A DNA stretch of 11,914 nucleotides. It comes from Rhizobium sp. Its GTDB lineage: Bacteria > Pseudomonadota > Alphaproteobacteria > Rhizobiales > Rhizobiaceae. A program made the position numbers and the translations under genes. Below, piece by piece: positions 6,726 to 11,914 of the stretch (within the stretch, counting starts at the first letter, position 1; the number at the start of each line of letters is the position of its first letter). The notes under the pieces are model-generated. The model worked only from the letters and a program-made list of their open reading frames with translations. It was not told the origin of the DNA and did no database searches. Location: contig DNPN01000127.1 in the NCBI GenBank assembly GCA_003501385.1, forward strand, positions 1-11,914, in the 5' to 3' direction.

Positions 6726-7285
6726 AGAATCAGTCCTTCGAAATCCGCAAGCATCAATGGATGGCTTGCATCGCGCGCAGAGAGATTTTGCACCGGCAAC
6801 GGCCAAGCAATGGCAAGCGCCGGATCTTGCGGGTGCAAACCGCCTTCTGCTTCAGGTCGAAAAGGGGCAGAGTGGGCATAGATCATCCGCACATCATCGG
6901 TGAGCGCTTGAAACCCGTGGGCAAAGCCTGCCGGAATCAGCAGGGAGCGTGCATTGCTCTCAGACAGCTCCACTGTGACATGGTTGAGAAAACTTGGTGA
7001 ACCGTGGCGCAAATCCACCACCACGTCCAGAATGGCTCCCTGCACGCAGGTCACCAGCTTCCACTCTGCAAAAGGTGCATGTTGAAAATGCATGCCCCGC
7101 ACCGTGCCGGCATGGAGTGTCCCCGTCTCGTTGATCTGCATGACTGGGCCAGGCCATCCGAAGGCGGGCAATTCCTCGCCACAAAACAACCGGCTGAGAA
7201 AGCCGCGTTCATCACCAAACCGGCTGCGGGTCAGCACTGTCAGACCGGAGATTGCCGTAGGTTCTGGTTGGAAACGGGCGCTCAT
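6722..7285 (-). CDS. RmlC-type NDP-4-keto-6-deoxyhexose 3- and/or 5-epimerase
   Basis: 187 residues, a single cupin of dTDP-4-dehydrorhamnose 3,5-epimerase size. FGDERGFL (23-30), QINETGTLHAGTVRGMHFQ (50-68) with the catalytic His (H66), LDVVVDLRHGSP (86-97), LLIPAGFAHGF (115-125) and PEAEGGL...DPALAIAWP (144-162) follow the family order. The family normally has two Tyr spaced as YxxxxxY before its NPE/DPE segment. Here the first is Y136 and the second is F142, so one conserved Tyr is missing. That may limit the enzyme to one carbon or change its stereochemistry. Both borders are ATGA overlaps: its ATG overlaps the rfbG stop and its TGA overlaps the methyltransferase start. It probably acts on the CDP-linked product of RfbG, before or after C-methylation. 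Confidence 0.87.
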   Translation of the reverse strand: MSARFQPEPTAISGLTVLTRSRFGDERGFLSRLFCGEELPAFGWPGPVMQINETGTLHAGTVRGMHFQHAPFAEWKLVTCVQGAILDVVVDLRHGSPSFLNHVTVELSESNARSLLIPAGFAHGFQALTDDVRMIYAHSAPFRPEAEGGLHPQDPALAIAWPLPVQNLSARDASHPLMLADFEGLIL

Positions 7286-8379
7286 ACGGCAAGATCCAAT
7301 CGTGTGGACAAGGCTGCGCAATAATCCGCAATATCAGCACGACAAAGCGTCAGTGCAGACGCACCTTTTAACTGCTGTTGATACCAGTTCATGGTGCGAG
7401 AAATCGTCTCTTGCAGGTTCCAGACAGGATGATAGCCAAGGGCGCGTGCCGCCAGCGTGCTGTCGAGCATCAGATAGCCAGCCTCGTGCGGGCCTTCATG
7501 TCCATCACCCAACTCCACCTTGCCCTCACCAAAGCTCTTGGCGCTGATGGAGAGGACATCGGCTACGGTGGCAGCACCGGCATGATCAGGGCCAAAGTTC
7601 AAGGCGGTGAAGCTGTGGGGCTTGTGCCACAGCGCCTGTGCGATAGTGATATAGCCTGCCAGCGGCTCCAGCACATGCTGCCAGGGGCGCACGGCACCGG
7701 GTCTTCTGACCTGCACGGGCTGACCAGAGCTCCATGCGCGCACGGCATCGGGGATCAGCCGATCGTCGGCCCAATCACCACCGCCAATCACATTTCCAGC
7801 ACGCGCGGTGGCAAGACCGATAGATTTTTCTGCAAAAAACGAGGCACGATAGCTGGCCACCACAATTTCCGCCGCAGCCTTGCTGGCGCTGTAGGGATCG
7901 TGCCCGCCTAAAGGGTCGGTCTCGACAAAGGCTTTGCCGGTCTCGGCGTTTTCGTAAACCTTATCGGTGGTGATCACCACGATGGACTTAACATCACCCG
8001 CATCGCGCAGAGCATCCAGCAGATGTGCGGTTCCCTGCGCATTGATCTCAAACGTGCCTACCGGATCGCGATAGCCCTGCCGCACCAAGGGCTGGGCGGC
8101 GAGATGAAAGACAATGTGCGGATTGGCCGCAGCCACACAGGCACGCACGCGCGCGCGGTCGCGCAGATCGCATAGATCGCATAGATCGCATAGATCAGAC
8201 GCACGAGACGTATCGCCATGCAGCAAGGTATACAGGCTGGGAGATGTTTCCGGGGCCAGCGCAAGACCGTGCACCTCAGCCCCCAGATCGCTCAACCACA
8301 AGGCCAGCCAACTGCCCTTGAAGCCGGTATGGCCGGTCAGAAGAACCCGTTTTCCGCGCCAGAAATGGGAATCAATCAT
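7282..8379 (-). CDS. rfbG: CDP-glucose 4,6-dehydratase
   Basis: Converts CDP-D-glucose to CDP-4-keto-6-deoxy-D-glucose with bound NAD. About 365 residues, the usual length. The N-terminus FWRGKRVLLTGHTGFKGSWL with TGHTGFKG (15-22) is diagnostic of RfbG, where the GFKGSW loop differs from RmlB. The catalytic TTDK (T138, D139, K140) and YSASK (Y163, K167) are present, as are HLAAQPLVR (92-100) and ARAGNVIGGGDW. The start at 8379 lies two bases after the rfbF stop with GGAAGAG upstream; the longer frame from 8418 would overlap rfbF. The stop is in an ATGA overlap with the epimerase gene. An unusual run DLCDLCDLCDL (62-72) is encoded by a 9-bp tandem repeat in the first part of the Rossmann domain. 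Confidence 0.93.
   Translation of the reverse strand: MIDSHFWRGKRVLLTGHTGFKGSWLALWLSDLGAEVHGLALAPETSPSLYTLLHGDTSRASDLCDLCDLCDLRDRARVRACVAAANPHIVFHLAAQPLVRQGYRDPVGTFEINAQGTAHLLDALRDAGDVKSIVVITTDKVYENAETGKAFVETDPLGGHDPYSASKAAAEIVVASYRASFFAEKSIGLATARAGNVIGGGDWADDRLIPDAVRAWSSGQPVQVRRPGAVRPWQHVLEPLAGYITIAQALWHKPHSFTALNFGPDHAGAATVADVLSISAKSFGEGKVELGDGHEGPHEAGYLMLDSTLAARALGYHPVWNLQETISRTMNWYQQQLKGASALTLCRADIADYCAALSTRLDLAV
8164..8197. repeat. 9-bp in-frame tandem repeat inside rfbG
   Basis: The unit TAGATCGCA occurs about 3.8 times (8164-8172 with C for the first T, 8173-8181, 8182-8190, then a partial 8191-8197). On the coding strand it gives repeated Cys-Asp-Leu. The unit is a multiple of three, so gain or loss of copies keeps the frame and changes a surface loop length rather than switching the gene off. 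Confidence 0.85.
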
Positions 8380-8381
8380 TG

Positions 8382-9152
8382 TTACCAACTCTTCCACGGC
8401 GGATTGCCGCTTGCCCATAAGGCTTCGAGTTGATTTTTATCGCGCAGCGTATCCATGGGCTGCCAGAAGCCATCGTGGAGATAGGCGCAAAGCTCGCCAT
8501 CTTCCGCAAGCCCCATCAGCGGCTCGGCTTCCCAAGGCATGTCATCGCCTGCAATGCGATCAATGCATTTCGGCGAGAGTACGAAGAAGCCTCCGTTGAT
8601 ATAGCCCGTCTCGCCCACCGGCTTTTCCACAAAGCCGCGCACGCTGTGCCCATCCATTTTCAAGGCACCGTAGCGGGCCGGTGGCTGCACGGCGGTGACG
8701 GTTGCAAGCTTGCCATGATCTTTGTGAAACTGAATGGTGGCCGCGACATCGACGTCAGAAACGCCATCGCCATAGGTAAAGCAAAAGGCTTCTTCGTCTT
8801 TCAGGTAGGATGCCACGCGCTTCAAACGCCCACCCGTCATGGAGTTTTCGCCGGTATCCACCAGCGTTACGCGCCAGCTTTCGGCATTCTGCTTATGAAA
8901 TTCCATGCGGTTTTCGGCAAAGTCGAAGGTGATATCCGACATATGCAGGCCGTAATTGGCGAAATATTCCTTGATAATATAGCCCTTGAAGCCGCAGCAA
9001 ATGATGAAGTCACGGATGCCATGGCCATAATAGAGCTTCATAATATGCCAAAGGATTGGCCGTCCGCCGATTTCAATCATCGGCTTGGGACGCAGGTGCG
9101 TTTCCTCGGAAATGCGCGTACCCAATCCACCAGCGAGGATAACTGCCTTCAT
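8382..9152 (-). CDS. rfbF: Glucose-1-phosphate cytidylyltransferase
   Basis: Makes CDP-glucose from CTP and glucose-1-phosphate, the entry step to CDP-6-deoxysugars. 256 residues, the usual RfbF length. The nucleotidyltransferase signature LAGGLGTR is at 6-13, with ISEET after it as in RfbF. RPKPMIEIGGRPILWHIM (21-38) carries the catalytic Lys (K23). YGDGVSDVD (127-135) carries the metal-binding Asp, FVEKP is at 174-178, NGGFF at 186-190, and GFWQPMDTLRD (228-238) is typical of the cytidylyltransferase. The start at 9152 has GGAG eight bases upstream; the longer frame from 9179 has no such site. A 152-bp gap with a dyad separates it from galE, so rfbF may begin its own transcription unit. It is followed two bases later by rfbG. 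Confidence 0.94.
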   Translation of the reverse strand: MKAVILAGGLGTRISEETHLRPKPMIEIGGRPILWHIMKLYYGHGIRDFIICCGFKGYIIKEYFANYGLHMSDITFDFAENRMEFHKQNAESWRVTLVDTGENSMTGGRLKRVASYLKDEEAFCFTYGDGVSDVDVAATIQFHKDHGKLATVTAVQPPARYGALKMDGHSVRGFVEKPVGETGYINGGFFVLSPKCIDRIAGDDMPWEAEPLMGLAEDGELCAYLHDGFWQPMDTLRDKNQLEALWASGNPPWKSW

Positions 9153-9233
9153 CACACCCACTCCGGGGCAGCGATGCAAGCTGTCTCATCCATGAATCCC
9201 GCAATGCCGACAGTGCTCAACGCCATGTCCTGC

Positions 9234-9254
9234 CCCAATTTACATTAAACTGGG
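9234..9254. promoter_or_regulatory. Dyad between galE and rfbF, possible operator
   Basis: CCCAATTTA (9234-9242), CAT, TAAACTGGG (9246-9254) form 9-bp inverted arms with one mismatch around a 3-base centre. The dyad lies 82 bp upstream of the rfbF ATG and 50 bp past the galE stop. The AT-rich centre and lack of a U-tract fit a dimeric regulator site better than a terminator. No regulator gene is in the window. Confidence 0.3.
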
Positions 9255-9304
9255 AGAATCCTAACGGCGGAAACTGTCGTCAAACTGGTGGAGCGATCAA
9301 AGAA

Positions 9305-10342
9305 TCAATAAGCGCCTACTGCCAGCCGCAGCGCCATATCATCCAGCACCTTGACCTCTTTCAAATGCAAGCGCCGCTCCCAGGCAAGGGACGTGGCAAT
9401 AATGTCATCCAGCCCCGGATGCTCAGAGGTCCAGCCAAGCTTTTCGCGCGCAACGGAGGGATCGGCAATCACGCAGGCGCAATCACCCGCCCGCCGCTCT
9501 TGAAACGTCACAGCCAGTTTCACACCTGCCACGCGCTCAACCGCCGCCAGAACATCCAGAACCGAGGCACCGCGACCATAGCCACAATTGGCGACGAGTG
9601 ATTTTCCGCCAGACTCCAGATAGTGCAGGGCCATGGCATGCGCATTCACAAGGTCATCAACATGGATGTAGTCACGCACGCCCGTGCCATCAAAGGTGGA
9701 ATAATCCGTGCCGTAGACATCAATACCGGCGCGATAACCGAGAGCCGCCTCACATGCCACCTTGATCAGATGCGTGGCACCACGGGTCGATTGCCCAACC
9801 CTGCCCTTCCGTTCGCCGCCCGCAACATTGAAATAGCGCAGGGCCACATAGCGGAAATCCTGCGTCGCCCGGGCCGCGTCGGCCAGAATATGCTCCGTCA
9901 TCAGTTTCGACTGACCGTAGGGGCTTTGAGGCTTGACAGCATCTGTCTCGCGCACCGGCCGATCGGCCTCCGGCATTCCATAGACTGCGGCAGTGGATGA
10001 GAAAATAAACTTGCCGATCTTTGCCCTGACGGCTTCTTCAATCAGAATACAGGCTTTGACGGTGTTGTTATTGTAATAATCCAGTGGATTTGAGAGGCTA
10101 TCCGGCACCACCACCAGGCCCGCGAAATGAAAAATCGCGTCTATACTGTGTTTGCTGAAAATATCGCGCAACAGATGCCTATCGCCAATATCGCCGCAAT
10201 AAAACGTCGCTTTTGGTGCAACAGCGCTGCGAAAACCTGTCGATAGCCGATCAAGCACAATAACGTCGTGGCCGCTATCAATCAGCGACCACGCCATATG
10301 GCTTCCAATATAGCCTGCACCACCCGTTACCAAGACTGCCAT
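9305..10342 (-). CDS. galE: UDP-glucose 4-epimerase
   Basis: Interconverts UDP-glucose and UDP-galactose with tightly bound NAD, feeding galactose units to lipopolysaccharide and exopolysaccharide. 345 residues from the chosen start. The N-terminus MAVLVTGGAGYIGSHMAWSL has the GxxGxxG motif at 7-13. VLDRLSTGF (29-37) is the NAD ribose-binding Asp region. FHFAGLVVVPDS corresponds to the FAGLKAVGES segment of GalE. The catalytic residues are in FSSTAAVYG (T117) and YGQSK (Y142, K146). The start at 10342 is preceded by GGAGAGG; the longer frame from 10441 adds a stretch unlike the family. The VVPDS variation could mean a related sugar is also used. A gap of 153 bp separates it from the aminotransferase. 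Confidence 0.92.
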   Translation of the reverse strand: MAVLVTGGAGYIGSHMAWSLIDSGHDVIVLDRLSTGFRSAVAPKATFYCGDIGDRHLLRDIFSKHSIDAIFHFAGLVVVPDSLSNPLDYYNNNTVKACILIEEAVRAKIGKFIFSSTAAVYGMPEADRPVRETDAVKPQSPYGQSKLMTEHILADAARATQDFRYVALRYFNVAGGERKGRVGQSTRGATHLIKVACEAALGYRAGIDVYGTDYSTFDGTGVRDYIHVDDLVNAHAMALHYLESGGKSLVANCGYGRGASVLDVLAAVERVAGVKLAVTFQERRAGDCACVIADPSVAREKLGWTSEHPGLDDIIATSLAWERRLHLKEVKVLDDMALRLAVGAY

Positions 10343-10454
10343 CGGCCTCTCCAACAAGAGATCATCTCTCGCATGTCCGTAGCCCATAGCTGCTTGTGAC
10401 CCCGTTAAAATCTGCGGGTGTAAAAAGCAATTTTCCGACATTTTAGACAGATGG

Positions 10455-10483
10455 ATAATGCCGTCTTAATTCAGGTCATGCAA
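10455..10483 (-). promoter_or_regulatory. Possible sigma-70-like promoter for galE
   Basis: On the minus strand TTGCAT (10483-10478) and CATTAT (10460-10455) are separated by exactly 17 bases, about 113 bp before the galE start. The -10 is a fair match and the -35 a weak one. The position in the 153-bp gap after the aminotransferase is suitable. This is a pattern match only. Confidence 0.3.
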
Positions 10484-10495
10484 CCGCTAAACACC

Positions 10496-11665
10496 TCAAA
10501 GTCTGGCAATATAATCGCTCAACCGGTTGGCGGCATCTTCGATCTGACGTGGATCGCGCAAAAAACAGGCGCGCAGGAATGTTGCTCCACCTGCGCCAAA
10601 GGCCGAGCCGGGAGCCAGGCCAACGCCGGTCTTATCGACAATATCCAGCGCGGCTTTTCGGCTGTCGGTGATGCCGTCAATTTCCAGAAAGGCGTATAAG
10701 GCCCCATCCGGCTTGGCGGAGCGCACCCGGTTTGTGGCAATCAGGGCATTGAGCAAGATGTCGCGCGAGGTGCGGGCACGGGCGATATTGTCCTGCACAA
10801 AGGCATCGCCTTCGTTGAGTGCCACAATAGCACCGCGCTGCATGAACTGCGCCACACCAGAGGTGGAATATTGAATGAGATTTTCCAGAACTTGGCCGAT
10901 TTCCGGCGGAGCCACCAGCCAGCCGACCCGCCAACCGGTCATGGACCAGTTTTTGGAAAAGGAATTGGCAAAAATCACCCGATCGCCCTCTTCCATCACA
11001 TCCATGAAGGATGGTGCACGGCCCGCGCCCGCGAAATAATATAGCGCGTAAATCTCGTCGGCCAAAATCCACAGACCGTGCTTGCGGGCAAGGGACAAAA
11101 TCGCTTTCAAATCGTTAAGGCTTGCTGTCCAGCCGGTGGGGTTGGAGGGCGTGTTGATAAACAGCGCCTTGGTTTTCGGTGTGATGGCCTTTTCAATGCG
11201 CTCAACATCCAGCTTCCAGCCACCATCGACATAGCCGATCTTGACACCCACGGGCTTGGCCCCGGCAATGCCGATGACCGAAACAATATTGGGCCAGCAT
11301 GGCGAGAGATAAATCATCTCATCCCCCGGCTGGGTCATGGCCTGCACCGCCAATTGAATGGCCTGCATGCCGGAACCCGTGACATAGAAATGCTCCATGG
11401 AGCGCTCAACCGCGAAATGCCGACGGTAATAATCCGACAAAGCCTGCCGCAACTCCGGCACACCGCGCTGCCATGTGTAAAATGTCTCGCCGCCCAAAAG
11501 GGCGCTACTTGCCGCCTGATTGATAAAATCTGGGGTTGGCAAATCACCTTCACCCGCCCAGAGCGGCAGGAGATTATCCCGCCCACGGGCATAATTGATG
11601 ATTTCGACAATCCCGCTTTCGGGGGTAGAGATGGCACGCTGGCTGAGACTGGTGATCAGGGACAT
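10496..11665 (-). CDS. Pyridoxal-phosphate aminotransferase, class I/II (aspartate aminotransferase fold)
   Basis: 389 residues from the chosen start, normal for fold-type I class I/II enzymes. Visible landmarks are LPLWAGEGDLPTPDFI (33-48) near the N-terminus, YTWQRGVPELRQAL, TGSGMQAIQ (the PLP phosphate region), NTPSNPTGW (171-179) with N175, ILADEIYALYYF (200-211) with D203 for the pyridine nitrogen, and SFSKNWSMTGWRVGW (235-249) with the PLP-binding Lys K238. PGSAF...FLRACFL near the end supplies the substrate carboxylate Arg. The start at 11665 has AGGAG eight bases upstream; the frame stays open to 11836 into repeat sequence. The substrate is unclear. It is not a DegT/DnrJ sugar aminotransferase, so a direct part in the sugar pathway is unlikely. 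Confidence 0.88.
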   Translation of the reverse strand: MSLITSLSQRAISTPESGIVEIINYARGRDNLLPLWAGEGDLPTPDFINQAASSALLGGETFYTWQRGVPELRQALSDYYRRHFAVERSMEHFYVTGSGMQAIQLAVQAMTQPGDEMIYLSPCWPNIVSVIGIAGAKPVGVKIGYVDGGWKLDVERIEKAITPKTKALFINTPSNPTGWTASLNDLKAILSLARKHGLWILADEIYALYYFAGAGRAPSFMDVMEEGDRVIFANSFSKNWSMTGWRVGWLVAPPEIGQVLENLIQYSTSGVAQFMQRGAIVALNEGDAFVQDNIARARTSRDILLNALIATNRVRSAKPDGALYAFLEIDGITDSRKAALDIVDKTGVGLAPGSAFGAGGATFLRACFLRDPRQIEDAANRLSDYIARL

Positions 11666-11797
11666 GGCAAAGGCTCCTACATTGCCATCGTTCATAAACG
11701 AAGGAGGAGCAGAAATCCTATGATATTGCTTGGAAGACCAATCGTTTTTGGTGATGTATTCTGCCCCAGCACTCACCAAACAACAGAGATACATTGG

Positions 11798-11836
11798 AGC
11801 GCCGCGCGGTTTATAAAACGCACAGCGCTGTAACAC
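11798..11836. repeat. Second short palindromic module upstream of the aminotransferase
   Basis: The segment contains a perfect ACAGCGCTGT palindrome (11822-11831). On the minus strand it reads GTGTTACAGCG, GCGTTTTATAAACCGCGCGG, then CGCT. I recall similar GTGTTACAGCG...CGCGCG...CGCT hairpin units as dispersed elements in rhizobial genomes, so it may be a second mosaic module fused to the neighbouring one. The rest of the gap to the aminotransferase start (11666-11797) shows no clear promoter or riboswitch. Confidence 0.4.
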
Positions 11837-11838
11837 TC

Positions 11839-11914
11839 TAGAGTCTGCCAGGTTCAGATTGAACCAGACAGACTCTAAAATTCTTTGTTTTCGTTTGTCT
11901 TTTCGGGAAAACCG
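11839..11914. repeat. Intergenic mosaic repeat (copy 2, inverted, cut by window end)
   Basis: The reverse complement matches 3926-4001 at 65 of 76 positions without gaps. The hairpin arms are TAGAGTCTGCCAGGTTC (11839-11855) and GAACCAGACAGACTCTA (11861-11877) around AGATT, with two mismatches. The T-rich/GGGAAAACCG module follows to the window end. The changes in the two arms largely keep the stem paired relative to copy 1. It bounds the aminotransferase-to-glycosyltransferase block on its upstream side. Confidence 0.8.

Noticed and set aside
8164..8197. Short tandem repeats as a CRISPR array
   Set aside because: Units are 9 bp and contiguous without spacers, inside a coding sequence.
7282..9152. 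rfbF and rfbG taken as evidence for a 3,6-dideoxyhexose (abequose, tyvelose, ascarylose) pathway
   Set aside because: No RfbH-type dehydrase or its reductase partner is in the window; a C-methyltransferase and an epimerase follow rfbG instead.
10496..11665. Aminotransferase as a sugar aminotransferase making an amino sugar
   Set aside because: Its motifs (NPTG, DEIY, SFSKNWSMTGWR) are of the class I/II amino-acid type, not the DegT/DnrJ type used for sugars.
11078..11833. Long plus-strand open frame opposite the aminotransferase
   Set aside because: The opposite strand encodes a full aminotransferase with all PLP residues, and the plus frame has no family features.

Overview
The window looks like chromosomal DNA of an alphaproteobacterium of the Rhizobiales (Agrobacterium, Allorhizobium or Rhizobium type). 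This rests on moderately GC-rich coding sequence, on intergenic repeats built from a CTAGAG...GTCAG hairpin joined to a CGGTTTTCCC...GACAAACGAAAAC module of the kind I recall as common in rhizobial genomes, and on protein families typical of rhizobial surface-polysaccharide loci. The genus is an inference.

Layout. Bases 1-35 are the 3' end of a tRNA gene, probably tRNA-Leu. The C-terminal stub of a tyrosine recombinase (minus strand, 82-243) and a broken IS630-type transposase (plus, 340-632) follow, so this is the scarred edge of an integrated element. A glycosyltransferase-like gene (plus, 769-1923) comes next and converges on a sugar-nucleotide reductase/epimerase of the extended SDR family (minus, 1930-2784). 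A CmcI-type methyltransferase gene diverges from the SDR gene (plus, start near 2957) and ends at two stacked hairpins. A 142-bp nested palindromic repeat (3898-4039) separates this left part from a seven-gene minus-strand block. Read in transcription order, the block is a class I/II aminotransferase, galE, rfbF, rfbG, an RmlC-type epimerase, a C-methyltransferase and a second glycosyltransferase. A copy of the same repeat in inverted orientation lies just upstream of the block, where the window ends.

How the genes fit together. RfbF makes CDP-glucose and RfbG makes CDP-4-keto-6-deoxyglucose. RfbH, the dehydrase needed for 3,6-dideoxyhexoses, is absent. In its place are a TylC3/TcaB9-type sugar C-methyltransferase and an RmlC-like epimerase, joined to rfbG by two ATGA overlaps. 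The simplest reading is a route to a CDP-linked, C-methyl-branched 6-deoxyhexose (6-deoxy-3-C-methylhexose type). The SDR gene at 1930-2784 is a candidate for the final C4 reduction and the two glycosyltransferases for transfer into O-antigen or another surface glycan. The CmcI-type gene could O-methylate a sugar. GalE supplies UDP-galactose or a related epimer. The aminotransferase looks like a housekeeping amino-acid enzyme.

The two glycosyltransferases are full-length paralogues. The left one has lost the DDD metal/nucleotide motif that the right one keeps. Starts were moved inward from the longest open frame wherever a ribosome-binding site, a stop overlap or family alignment favoured it.
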